Source of the DNA: Bacillota bacterium
GTDB lineage: Bacteria; Bacillota_A; Clostridia; Lachnospirales; WQUN01
Length of the DNA: 7,136 nt
NCBI GenBank assembly: GCA_009786175.1
Contig: WQTQ01000097.1
Span: forward strand, 1 to 7,136
Direction of reading: 5' to 3'
The notes below the pieces were generated by a model that saw nothing but the letters and a program-made list of their open reading frames with translations, had not been told where the DNA came from and did not search any database. A program made the translations under genes and the position numbers. Within the stretch, counting starts at the first letter, position 1. Every line of letters starts with the position of its first letter. Below are positions 1 to 6,757 of this stretch, piece after piece.

Positions 1-3000
1 CCGCCTTCATAAGTTACGGCCCCGCCTATAAACCCTGCGGCATCGGCATTATTAATTATGGCTTGCAGTGTAGGTCTCCAGCCTTCGATGCTGTTAAGCA
101 TATGACGGTGAATATGGTCTACACAATTGGCCATTGCTACGTTAGGTTCACTGAAATATGGCGCAATACCAACACCCCAAAGGTATGTGTGAGGGTTGCG
201 GAATTTAGGATCTGAATGGAATGGCGTATGAGTTGTGCCTTCCAGCCACTCAATCATAGGCGCGAAAGCATTCGGTATTACCTGCCATGTCAGTACAGGC
301 CTGATTCTGCTGTTCACATCAATTGGTCTGTAATCTTCGTTAAACGCGTCACGGAAAATAAACGCGATTTCGGCGGTTCTTTGGGCAAAGTGGAAATAAT
401 GCTCCCATAGCCACCATAATTGGTGCGCCACCCAAATGTTACGGCTGTCGGTTGGAATACCCCGTTCCTGTATCATACGTTCGTTGACCAAACGCTGATT
501 CGCGAAGCCCCAAACTTCATTGCCCCACTCTACATACACAACTATATTCGGGTTCAAATGCTCTTCCAGCAAAGCCGCAAGTGTGGCGATATACGCGTCG
601 CTTGCGTTTACAGGGATACAAACCCAAATATCGGCGTTCAAAATATTGGAAAGCGCGATAACTTCGCCCCACAGAGTTGCTTCTGCCGCATTCCAGTCAT
701 GTATTGTGAAATGGTTGTTTGTATTTGTGTAGTTCATAAACCTTATAAGCCCAAACGGTGCCAGAGACGCTACAAACGCATCCGAGAACACGGCGGTTAG
801 CCCGCTGCCGCTAATTATTTGGCTTGCGTCGCGGTTTATATTTATACCCATTTTGCCCCTGTAAGTTGTATTGCGCGGGGAGTTAGGGTCAAAACGGCCG
901 CCTGTCGGGTCTATTTCTTGGAATACAACTTGAACATCAAAGGTAAGTGCACCTACAGCCCCTACACCTTGCAAGTATGCAACTGTGAAAAGCCTACCCG
1001 GCAAATGCACTATGCTGCCGTTAACTATCCAATGACTGACTTCGTATCCCGCATCCGGTGTGGCAAAGAAAGCAAGTGAAGAACCTTCCGGAACAACACT
1101 GCCGTTTGCAGCTATGGTTCCGGATGTTATTGTTGTTGCTCCGTTTGCACGGGCAATTACGTTACCCGGGCCGCCTTGCACACCATGTGTCAATACAACA
1201 CCCTGGGCCGGTATAAAGAAAACTCTTACATCAAGGTCTGCGTTTACTGTAGCAGTAAATGTGCGGTTGTTCGCGTTTGTTACCACGCCGTCAACTTCCC
1301 ATCTGTCGATGGTGTAGCCAATGGCCGGGTTGGCCGTGAATGTAACGTTTGTCCCGGGACGTACTGCGGCACCGTGTAGGATTGGTGTAAGGCCAATTGC
1401 CGCGGTTACTGTTCCGCCGCCTATTGCGCCAAATGTAACGCCATAAGTTTCAAACACTTCCAGCACCTCTATCCGGATATCGGACACGCTTAGCCCGTCG
1501 GGGTTGCCGGTAGGCCATGAACGCAGCATAACTTCGGCATAAACATCCGCTTCCAAAACAAACTCTACGGATCTAAATTCCCAATTGGCAACCGGGGTAG
1601 TAACCGGAAGCCTTGCAATTCTAAAGCTTTCGCAGCTGCACCATGTATCATGACACAGGGTACTGCCGCATGGGCCGGTTGGCCTTGGAGAGCCAAGTAA
1701 CGGGGTGAGTATTACTCCAGTAGGGCCGTCTCCGCCGCCCCTTACCCATGCACTAAATCTGTAACGCACGTTGCCTTGCAAATGTATAGGCTTGTTCATC
1801 CGTGACCAGTTATTGGTCAGGGTTATGAAATTGTAAGAAGGTTTGCCTGCGTAATCACTTGGGTGAATTGTCGCCCGCCAAGGGTCTGTCCAGCCGCCTA
1901 CAGACGGTGTAGTGGTTCTGGAAAAACCGTCATCGAAAAGGTTTTCGCCAATTGTTAGTTCCGGAGGCATTGGTACCAAGTCGTTAATAGCGGCACGCAA
2001 CGCGGAATATGCATTTACAAGCATAATGTTGGTGGCGGCGGCATTGCCATACACTGTTTGTGCGGCGGCTAAGGCGTTGGCCACAAGATTCCATGTTCCC
2101 GCCCTGTAGTCTGACGGGTTGCGCCCTTCGGCATCGGCAATAAGAGCACCAAGAAGAACCCTTAATTCTGCATTGGTTCTTGGCACCAAACCGTCTATGG
2201 CGGCCTGCAATGCATTTGTTGCGTTATCAATTACAGCTTGCACAACGAATGGGTTGCTGTATACCGTCCTTGCTGTGGCTAAAGCTGTTTGTAATGCGGC
2301 CCATGTTTCAGGCGTGTAAAGAAGTGCCGGGCCTGTTATAGCTTCCGCGTCGGCTATTGCCTGCGCAAGAGCAAGCCTACAAATAACTTCGTCACATAGG
2401 CACGGGTCAATTCTGCAATCGTCACAAACTTGTACTAAGCGGATACCTGTAATATACAGCGGCCCGGTATTTCCTTCTGTACGGAAAGCAACCCTAAATC
2501 TGCCGTTGTGGGCATCAATAAGCGGTTGTGTAATCTCGAATACGGTTGCCAATTGAGTCCAGTCGTCAAGGCCGGAGAAATTTACTACAGACGGCCTAAC
2601 TCTTGAACCTTCCGGGCCACCCATGTTTGGTATTTCCCAAACAAAATCCCAACGCCAGTCCCTGTCCCGTTCCGGTGCGCCGTCATGATACTCATAGGTA
2701 AGGAACAAGTGTACGTTTGGTCCGGTTCCGGGGGCTTTGCCCCAGGCATTCAAACTGTAAAAGCCCGGTTCATTTATGATTATTACATTGCTGGTAAAGC
2801 GGTTCCATCCCGCAGTAACTCTTGCCATATTGGCTGAAGTATTAAGCGCGTTTAGACCTGAATTAGGTAAAATAGCAATGTTCCAGGAAGGGCCGTTCCA
2901 GCCTGTCAAGTTTTGGCTGAAATCACCGTTCGGAAGTAATATGGCAGCCTGCTGCGGTACTAAACTGTTTATCGCCGCTTGCAGTGCATCCATTGCGGCG

Positions 3001-5345
3001 CGTATTTGCGGAATTGTGGCGGCAGAGTTGCCATGTACAGCTTGCGCGTTTGCAAGTGCGGCCGCAAAAACTGCCCAAGTGGCCGGTGTATAGTCGTTCT
3101 CGTTAAGCCCTTGCCCTTGAATTATCAGGTTGTTAAGCAGTGTCCTGAAATCTTCCAGGGTTCTTTCCACAAGGTTATTTATTGCGTTTTGCAGTGCAGT
3201 TGCTGCGGCGTCTACTGCCTCCTGTGTGGCAAGCATGTTACCATACACCGCTCTTGCGGTGGTTAATGCAGCTTGCATAGCTATCCATGTTGCAGGCGTA
3301 TAAAGTTCTTGATCTGTTATGGCTTCCGCCGCGGCTATTGCAGATGCAAGAGCAGCTTTATCTGCCGGGTCAACATGCAATTCATGGATTGTAATTTGCG
3401 AAACATCCCACGTACCATGGCCAATGCCGCCATATTGCCTGCCCAGTAAGATGGCAGGAGAATAATTGTTAGGCGATGCTCCGGCTGTAAATACCATATA
3501 AGCGGTAGTCCAATTTGCCGAAACAGGTACATGGATTCCATTCCACGCCCAGCCGGGAACACCGTCAAACCAATGCATCCATGGGTTATCAGGCGCACCA
3601 ACACCAACAAATCTGGCAGATGCCTGGGCATTTGTCCTGTATGTGATGCTTAGAACATACAAATTGCCTTCTGTCAGCACAGTATCTCCGGAATAATGTG
3701 CGGCTGTTACACCTGCCCCGCCCGATGCCGGAAAATGCAAGAAGTAACCTTGTCCTGCATAGGTTGAACGTGACTTGTCACCATGACCGGTTCTGAAATT
3801 ACCATAGGTGTAATAACCACCGGCGGTATTGGCAGAAAAATCATTGAAGTAAACTTGGTTTCCGAACGTACCCGGCGGTCTGTCCGTCACACACGGCGGA
3901 CACACACATGGGAACGAGTCGCATACATCGCAGCAATCACATGGCGGCGGGCCGCAAACCGCACAGCATTCGCATGTTATCAGGTTGCAGTCCAAACAAG
4001 GTGTGGGAATATACCCAAAAAATTCTACTTCTGCAACTCTGAAGTTATGCCACTGGCTGCCAAGTAATCTAAAGAATCTAAAGGTTTGCGCAAGAAGTTC
4101 TGCATTATTCACCGGCGATAATTCGAACCATGTGGGCGCAGTAATATCCGAAGTATAGAATTCACCCAGCGTTACAAATGTTATGCCATCTACAGAACCT
4201 TGCAAGCTGCTTCTTGCATGGGTCCCAAACCAAGGGTTTCCTGTCCGGTAAAGAGGAGCAATTCTTGCACCGGTTATACGGAAATAATTGCCTTCGCCTA
4301 AGTCAAGCCCTACATAGCCGCTGTTGCCGCCAACATAATACGTATCCAAATTACCGTCAAAAGCGCGATACGCATAGGCAGGTATGTTGCCAAACGGCGT
4401 ACCGGAAAGCGGTGTTGGACCAATAGGGCCGCCTGTATCAGCCGGTACTAAACCAGCAATGGCAGCCAGTAATGCCTCTGTTGCCGCATCTACGGCTAAC
4501 TGGGAAGCGTCTGCATATTCATATACAGTTTGTGCGGCAGAAAGCGCGTCTGCCAACACAGCCCAACTTTCCGGTGTGTAATTGGCCTGTACATGCCCTT
4601 GCGCCGCGGCAATTGCCGCACGAAGAGCTGTTTTGTCGGCAAACTGACCGCCGCCATCATCAATTTTTGTTAGGGTTATGCCGGTAATGTACATGCCATA
4701 GCTGGACCACGAGCGGAAAGCGACACGGAACTGTCCGTTGTCAAACACCCTGATAAGCCGTTCGCAAAGTACAAACTCAACCGATCTGTACACCCAGTCT
4801 GCAGCATCATTAAAGCACACTACGGAAGGACGTATTGCAGGTACTGCAGCTCTTAACGCTTCATCAGTTACCCAGTACTGAATAGCACCTTCCGGTGTCC
4901 AATACCCGTAACGGTTAAACTCTTCTCTGCCTACCCCGTCATTAGGTACAAGGCCCAAAAGTGCTTCACGTGGATAACCATGAGGCCCCAAGTTTCTGGC
5001 CCATGCACTTAGGCGATAAGTACCCTGTGTAAGTGTCAGCACATCGCTAAACATACCGTTCCATGACAGAGATACTCTGTTGCCAAGTACCGCCATGTTG
5101 TCCGAGATATTTTGCCCTCCTTGACCGGTATTGGGCTCTACTCTTCCGCCCCAACGACTATCCCACCCGGTCATTCCCTGGCTGAAATCCCCATTGGCCA
5201 GCAGGTTGGCATTAAAAGGCTGCCAGTCGGCGGCAACACGTGTTACTGCCCCCGGTAAGTAAAAGCTTCCAAACAGCATGGCAAAGCTTACAACTACCGC
5301 CAAGGCTTTCTTTAACAAAACTTTTTTGCACAAAAACTTGCGCAT
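1..5345 (-). CDS. Giant secreted multi-modular carbohydrate-binding protein with C-terminal glycosidase-like domain (3' end outside window)
   Basis: Open for 1781 codons from ATG at 5345 and still open at base 1. The start is supported by AAAGGAG ten bases upstream and by a signal peptide: basic residues 2-13, hydrophobic core about 14-30, likely cleavage after VAA (39). Modules in order, by residue: jelly-roll/CBM-like 47-232 (LLANGDFSQ...GW), FIVAR 236-301, F5/8 type C 312-446 (AFDGNLDTYY), Cys-rich linker 450-485, jelly-roll 490-658, FIVAR 659-727 and 728-797, jelly-roll 803-971, short Cys linker 974-989, FIVAR about 990-1055 and 1058-1125, jelly-roll 1134-1300, two InlB/Flg_new-like repeats 1303-1477, and a TIM-barrel glycosidase-like domain from about 1495. 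Known for these families: binding to polysaccharide and display at the cell surface. Inferred: an exported enzyme acting on plant or host glycan. The anchor (SLH, sortase signal or dockerin) must lie beyond the window. It appears monocistronic, with a terminator upstream. Substrate unknown. Confidence 0.93.
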   Translation of the reverse strand, partial: MRKFLCKKVLLKKALAVVVSFAMLFGSFYLPGAVTRVAADWQPFNANLLANGDFSQGMTGWDSRWGGRVEPNTGQGGQNISDNMAVLGNRVSLSWNGMFSDVLTLTQGTYRLSAWARNLGPHGYPREALLGLVPNDGVGREEFNRYGYWTPEGAIQYWVTDEALRAAVPAIRPSVVCFNDAADWVYRSVEFVLCERLIRVFDNGQFRVAFRSWSSYGMYITGITLTKIDDGGGQFADKTALRAAIAAAQGHVQANYTPESWAVLADALSAAQTVYEYADASQLAVDAATEALLAAIAGLVPADTGGPIGPTPLSGTPFGNIPAYAYRAFDGNLDTYYVGGNSGYVGLDLGEGNYFRITGARIAPLYRTGNPWFGTHARSSLQGSVDGITFVTLGEFYTSDITAPTWFELSPVNNAELLAQTFRFFRLLGSQWHNFRVAEVEFFGYIPTPCLDCNLITCECCAVCGPPPCDCCDVCDSFPCVCPPCVTDRPPGTFGNQVYFNDFSANTAGGYYTYGNFRTGHGDKSRSTYAGQGYFLHFPASGGAGVTAAHYSGDTVLTEGNLYVLSITYRTNAQASARFVGVGAPDNPWMHWFDGVPGWAWNGIHVPVSANWTTAYMVFTAGASPNNYSPAILLGRQYGGIGHGTWDVSQITIHELHVDPADKAALASAIAAAEAITDQELYTPATWIAMQAALTTARAVYGNMLATQEAVDAAATALQNAINNLVERTLEDFRTLLNNLIIQGQGLNENDYTPATWAVFAAALANAQAVHGNSAATIPQIRAAMDALQAAINSLVPQQAAILLPNGDFSQNLTGWNGPSWNIAILPNSGLNALNTSANMARVTAGWNRFTSNVIIINEPGFYSLNAWGKAPGTGPNVHLFLTYEYHDGAPERDRDWRWDFVWEIPNMGGPEGSRVRPSVVNFSGLDDWTQLATVFEITQPLIDAHNGRFRVAFRTEGNTGPLYITGIRLVQVCDDCRIDPCLCDEVICRLALAQAIADAEAITGPALLYTPETWAALQTALATARTVYSNPFVVQAVIDNATNALQAAIDGLVPRTNAELRVLLGALIADAEGRNPSDYRAGTWNLVANALAAAQTVYGNAAATNIMLVNAYSALRAAINDLVPMPPELTIGENLFDDGFSRTTTPSVGGWTDPWRATIHPSDYAGKPSYNFITLTNNWSRMNKPIHLQGNVRYRFSAWVRGGGDGPTGVILTPLLGSPRPTGPCGSTLCHDTWCSCESFRIARLPVTTPVANWEFRSVEFVLEADVYAEVMLRSWPTGNPDGLSVSDIRIEVLEVFETYGVTFGAIGGGTVTAAIGLTPILHGAAVRPGTNVTFTANPAIGYTIDRWEVDGVVTNANNRTFTATVNADLDVRVFFIPAQGVVLTHGVQGGPGNVIARANGATTITSGTIAANGSVVPEGSSLAFFATPDAGYEVSHWIVNGSIVHLPGRLFTVAYLQGVGAVGALTFDVQVVFQEIDPTGGRFDPNSPRNTTYRGKMGININRDASQIISGSGLTAVFSDAFVASLAPFGLIRFMNYTNTNNHFTIHDWNAAEATLWGEVIALSNILNADIWVCIPVNASDAYIATLAALLEEHLNPNIVVYVEWGNEVWGFANQRLVNERMIQERGIPTDSRNIWVAHQLWWLWEHYFHFAQRTAEIAFIFRDAFNEDYRPIDVNSRIRPVLTWQVIPNAFAPMIEWLEGTTHTPFHSDPKFRNPHTYLWGVGIAPYFSEPNVAMANCVDHIHRHMLNSIEGWRPTLQAIINNADAAGFIGGAVTYEG
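3..863 (-). other. Glycoside hydrolase-like TIM-barrel domain (cellulose-binding-protein-like family), incomplete
   Basis: Domain within the giant protein, residues about 1495-1781. It opens with a strand reading GKMGININ, followed by LIRFMNYTNTN, WGEVIALSNILNADIWVCIP, a helix, then VVYVEWGNEVWG with N1609-E1610. It continues with RTAEIAFIFRDAF, RIRPVLTWQ, a GIAPYF motif, and ends at the window edge in VTYEGG with E1780. In clan GH-A glycosidases an Asn-Glu pair at the end of strand 4 carries the acid/base and a Glu at the end of strand 7 is the nucleophile. The pattern fits E1610 and E1780. It resembles, from memory, the uncharacterised 'cellulose-binding' proteins of planctomycetes with a VYxEYSNEVWN motif. 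Family and activity are inferred; no substrate can be named. Confidence 0.72.
915..1439 (-). repeat. Two InlB B-repeat/Flg_new-like beta repeats
   Basis: Residues about 1303-1378 and 1383-1477 of the giant protein. Both follow the pattern GGG/GxV ... G(T/S)xxxFxAxPxxGYxxxxWxV(D/N)G ... Fxxxxxx(D/G)xxVxVxF. The first has FTANPAIGYTIDRWEVDG, the second FFATPDAGYEVSHWIVNG. Such repeats are usual in Gram-positive surface proteins, where they act as spacers or adhesive modules. Here they separate the binding modules from the glycosidase-like domain. The second copy is longer and more diverged. Confidence 0.75.
1971..2390 (-). repeat. FIVAR repeats 4 and 5
   Basis: Residues about 986-1125 of the giant protein, two consecutive three-helix FIVAR-type units. 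Landmarks of unit 4 are an Ala-rich first helix, YTPETWAALQTAL, ARTVYSN and ALQAAIDGLVP. Unit 5 has YRAGTWNLVANALAAAQTVYGN and ALRAAINDLVP. FIVAR units occur in many Gram-positive cell-wall and glycan-binding enzymes as linkers or possible sugar-binding helices. Unit 4 is close to unit 2 even at the DNA level, which points to internal duplication. Confidence 0.82.
2433..2939 (-). other. Third jelly-roll (CBM-like) module
   Basis: Residues about 803-971 of the giant protein. It starts LLPNGDFSQNLTGWNG and ends GRFRVAFRTEG...YITGIRLVQV. The N-terminal 'NGDFSxxxxGW' signature and C-terminal 'fRvaFr' and 'yiTgI' strands are those of CBM4/9/22-like or galactose-binding-fold modules. It is a clear paralogue of the first module, which has the same landmarks (NGDFSQGMTGW; GQFRVAFRSW; YITGITLTKI). 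Ligand specificity cannot be read from sequence. Confidence 0.65.
2955..3371 (-). repeat. FIVAR repeats 2 and 3
   Basis: Residues about 659-797 of the giant protein. Unit 2 runs from DPADKAALASAIAAAEA through YTPATWIAMQAAL and ARAVYGN to LQNAINNLV. Unit 3 has YTPATWAVFAAALANAQAVHGN and LQAAINSLVP. The unit length of about 68 residues and the YTPxTW core are those of the FIVAR family. The pair sits between two jelly-roll modules, as do units 4 and 5. Confidence 0.84.
3891..3998 (-). repeat. Cysteine-rich linker with an 11-residue Cys period
   Basis: Residues 450-485 of the giant protein hold 13 cysteines in 36 residues (450, 453, 458, 460, 461, 464, 469, 471, 472, 475, 480, 482, 485), separated mostly by Asp, Pro and Val. 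The spacing repeats every 11 residues as C-x-C-C-x2-C-x4, with degenerate first and last copies. It follows the F5/8 type C module directly and precedes the second jelly-roll. It could be a disulfide-stiffened spacer or a metal-binding segment. No known domain is recognised. Confidence 0.8.
4008..4412 (-). other. F5/8 type C (discoidin-like) module
   Basis: Residues about 312-446 of the giant protein. Landmarks are YAYRAFDGNLDTYY (usual 'AfDGdxxTyw' motif), GYVGLDLGEGNYFRITGARIAP (usual 'ixiDLGxxxxixxirixp'), QGSVDGITFVTLGEF (usual 'xGSxDGxxwttL'), and the closing FRFFRLLGS...NFRVAEVEFFG ('yRYvRlxg...xniaEiefyG'). Length is typical for the family. Such modules bind sugars, often galactose-type, in bacterial glycoside hydrolases. 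Confidence 0.85.
4443..4640 (-). repeat. FIVAR repeat 1
   Basis: Residues about 236-301 of the giant protein: ADKTALRAAIAAAQ, then NYTPESWAVLADALSAAQTVY, then AVDAATEALLAAIAGLVP. It has the same three-helix landmarks as the four later units but stands alone, between the first jelly-roll and the F5/8 type C module. Confidence 0.83.
4650..5207 (-). other. First jelly-roll (CBM-like) module
   Basis: Residues about 47-232 of the giant protein, right after the signal peptide. Landmarks are NLLANGDFSQGMTGWDSRWGG at the start, a middle strand TYRLSAWARN, and the closing NGQFRVAFRSWSSYG and YITGITLTKI. This is the common CBM4/9/22-like or galactose-binding fold layout. It contains two cysteines and a long insertion in the middle of the fold. 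Ligand unknown. Confidence 0.65.
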
Positions 5346-5355
5346 GGTAAAACAA

Positions 5356-5362
5356 CTCCTTT
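5356..5362 (-). promoter_or_regulatory. Ribosome binding site of the giant surface protein gene
   Basis: AAAGGAG on the minus strand, ten bases before the ATG at 5345. It is a near-ideal Firmicutes Shine-Dalgarno sequence and fixes the start used here, which also gives a proper signal peptide. Confidence 0.85.
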
Positions 5363-5480
5363 CGATGATTTGAGTCGTAACAAAATGGTAATAAATCATT
5401 ATGATATTATTAAACAATACGTAATGTGTACATGCACTTTTTTGCGATATAACTTTTCATTTGTTGCTGTTTATAAAACG
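5363..5480 (-). promoter_or_regulatory. Leader and putative promoter region of the giant gene
   Basis: AT-rich stretch between the sirtuin terminator and the ribosome site. On the minus strand, CATAAT (5403-5398, one mismatch to TATAAT) lies inside an 11-base palindrome ATCATTATGAT (5395-5405) that could be an operator. An alternative is TTGTTT (5417-5412) with TATTAC (5393-5388) at 18-base spacing. Neither pair is strong. No riboswitch or leader peptide was recognised. That a promoter lies here is inferred mainly from the terminator just upstream. Confidence 0.35.
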
Positions 5481-5534
5481 ACAAAAAACTACCCCCTGAT
5501 ATCACATTGGCCAATATGATATCAGGGGGTAGTT
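5481..5534 (-). terminator. Rho-independent terminator of the sirtuin gene
   Basis: Arms 5487-5504 and 5517-5534 are an exact 18-base inverted repeat containing CCCCCTGATATC. The space between them holds a further palindrome, ATTGGCCAAT (5506-5515), so the whole 48 bases are palindromic except for one pair. Read on the minus strand the hairpin begins 23 bases after the sirtuin stop. It is followed by a run of T that starts at the base of the stem (TTTTTTGT, 5488-5481). This fits a strong intrinsic terminator separating the sirtuin from the giant gene. The plus-strand direction lacks a clear T-run. Confidence 0.88.
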
Positions 5535-5557
5535 AAATTAGCGTTTTCGATTAAGAT

Positions 5558-6280
5558 TTATTTCAACACCGCGCTCAACGTTTCCCCAATACTGTCATTT
5601 ATAGTTAAACTCGCCCACCGGTCCATATGGGTTTCGCTTTTGTTTATAACCACCAGTTTGTCGCCTTCGTAATAATCCACAAGCCCCGCAGCAGGGTACA
5701 CCATCAAAGACGTTCCGCCGATAATTAACATATCCGAGTCCATTATGTGGCGAACAGAATCCATTAGCATAGTTTCGTCCAGGCCTTCTTCGTAAAGCAC
5801 AACATCCGGCTTTATAACCCCACCGCAAGAACACAGGGGTATATCTTCCGACTGTAAAATAAATTCCAGAGTGTAGGGCTTGCGGCAGCGCATACAAAAA
5901 TTACGGCGCATACTGCCGTGCAGCTCTATTACATTATTACTGCCCGCTATTTGATGCAGCCCGTCAATATTTTGGGTGATAACGGCTTTAAGCTTGCCCT
6001 GCTTTTCCATTTCCGCAAGGGCAATGTGGGCTAAATTTGGCTTAGCGTCTAAATGTATCATTCTGTCCCGGTAAAAGCGGAAAAACTCCCTTGTTTCCTC
6101 CATAAAAAAACTGTGGGAAAGTATGACTTCCGGCGGGTAATCGTACTGTGTGTTAAACAGCCCCCCTGTACTGCGGAAGTCCGGAATACCGCTTTCTGTA
6201 GATACACCGGCACCGCCAAAAAACACGATGTTATTACTTTCGGCAAAAAAATTTCTAAGCTCGTTTAATTTATTTTCCAT
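5558..6280 (-). CDS. SIR2-family NAD-dependent protein deacylase (sirtuin)
   Basis: A 240-residue protein, the usual length for a compact bacterial sirtuin. Motifs seen: NAD-binding GAGVSTESGIPDFRS (23-37), KPNLAH (80-85), QNIDGLH (103-109), ELHGS with catalytic His121, a zinc-ribbon C129-x2-C132 ... C150-x-C152, KPDVVLYEE (157-165), GTSLMVYPAAG (189-199) and VVINKS (210-215). The family removes acetyl or other acyl groups from lysines using NAD, giving nicotinamide and O-acyl-ADP-ribose, in the cytoplasm. The start is the ATG at 6280 because GGAGG sits five bases upstream. A GTG at 6337 would add 19 residues but lacks a ribosome site and falls in the divergent promoter region. The acyl-pocket Tyr/Arg pair typical of desuccinylases is not evident, so deacetylase activity is more likely. 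The gene is divergent from the AraC-type gene and ends in its own strong terminator. Confidence 0.95.
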   Translation of the reverse strand: MENKLNELRNFFAESNNIVFFGGAGVSTESGIPDFRSTGGLFNTQYDYPPEVILSHSFFMEETREFFRFYRDRMIHLDAKPNLAHIALAEMEKQGKLKAVITQNIDGLHQIAGSNNVIELHGSMRRNFCMRCRKPYTLEFILQSEDIPLCSCGGVIKPDVVLYEEGLDETMLMDSVRHIMDSDMLIIGGTSLMVYPAAGLVDYYEGDKLVVINKSETHMDRWASLTINDSIGETLSAVLK

Positions 6281-6285
6281 TTCTA

Positions 6286-6290
6286 CCTCC
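6286..6290 (-). promoter_or_regulatory. Ribosome binding site deciding the sirtuin start
   Basis: GGAGG on the minus strand, five bases before the ATG at 6280. It supports the shorter 240-residue product over the GTG start 57 bases further upstream. Confidence 0.85.
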
Positions 6291-6391
6291 GGAACATGCC
6301 CAAACACAGCAATTTTTATTAAGACCGCAAAATTCACTTATAGTACAATAATTTTGATGATTACTTTTATCACAGATAGGGCGTGAGGTCA
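6291..6391. promoter_or_regulatory. Divergent intergenic region between sirtuin and AraC-type gene
   Basis: About 100 bases, AT-rich in its middle, that must drive both divergent genes. On the plus strand TATAGT (6339-6344) and TACAAT (6344-6349) each differ from TATAAT at one base. On the minus strand TATAAG (6343-6338) does the same. No convincing -35 box accompanies any of them. The AraC-type protein could regulate its own promoter and the sirtuin from here; that is inference from arrangement only. Confidence 0.35.
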
Positions 6392-6757
6392 ATGAAAGCA
6401 GATAATTGTGTTGTGGCAAAAGCGATTGCCTACATTAAAGAGAACCCGGAGAGCAGATTATCCCTGGACGAAATCGCGGGAAAAATGAATTATTCCAAGT
6501 TTCACCTTAGCAGGCTGTTTGCCCGGGAAGTTGGTTGTACAATTTACAAATATATAAAGACCCGCAGACTTGCAATTGCAGCGGATAAACTGACAAGTAC
6601 AAACAAACCCATTGCAGAAATTGCGTTGGAGGCAAATTACGATTCCCAGCAGGCGTTTTCGTTTGCGTTTCGCCAAGAATACGGGCTGCCGCCGCAAACA
6701 TACAGGAATATTTCGCCAAAGAACAGCTTTACCGGCAGCATGAGGATGGTCGCATGA
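6392..6757 (+). CDS. Small AraC/XylS-family DNA-binding regulator (MarA/SoxS-sized)
   Basis: A 121-residue protein made almost only of the AraC-type DNA-binding domain. The first helix-turn-helix is about residues 23-47 ([21 protein letters not shown]), the linker helix about 52-69 ([14 protein letters not shown]), and the second helix-turn-helix about 74-97 ([21 protein letters not shown]). It then has the family's closing YGLPPQTYR. There is no ligand-binding domain, as in MarA and SoxS, so activity is probably set by its level. Target genes are unknown. ATG at 6392 is chosen (AGGG ten bases before, GAGG three bases before). GTG at 6383 would add three residues and cannot be excluded. Its stop overlaps the ATG of the broken clpP in ATGA (6754-6757), indicating one operon with coupled translation. 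Confidence 0.88.
   Translation: MKADNCVVAKAIAYIKENPESRLSLDEIAGKMNYSKFHLSRLFAREVGCTIYKYIKTRRLAIAADKLTSTNKPIAEIALEANYDSQQAFSFAFRQEYGLPPQTYRNISPKNSFTGSMRMVA

Noticed and set aside
3891..3998. Short tandem DNA repeat or CRISPR-like array
   Set aside because: The period is in the encoded cysteines; the bases vary at silent positions and there are no spacer-repeat units.
216..4687. Many plus-strand open frames of 60-130 codons across the left part (for example 420-800, 2776-3093, 3783-4067)
   Set aside because: All lie antisense to the continuous minus-strand frame, have no ribosome sites or recognisable domains, and their composition mirrors the Ala- and Gly-rich coding strand.
5363..5480. Riboswitch or leader-peptide attenuator before the giant gene
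   Set aside because: No conserved aptamer motif, no second terminator hairpin and no short open frame with a ribosome site were found.
6281..6337. Longer sirtuin starting at GTG 6337
   Set aside because: No ribosome site, the extra 19 residues are not sirtuin-like, and GGAGG stands before the ATG at 6280.
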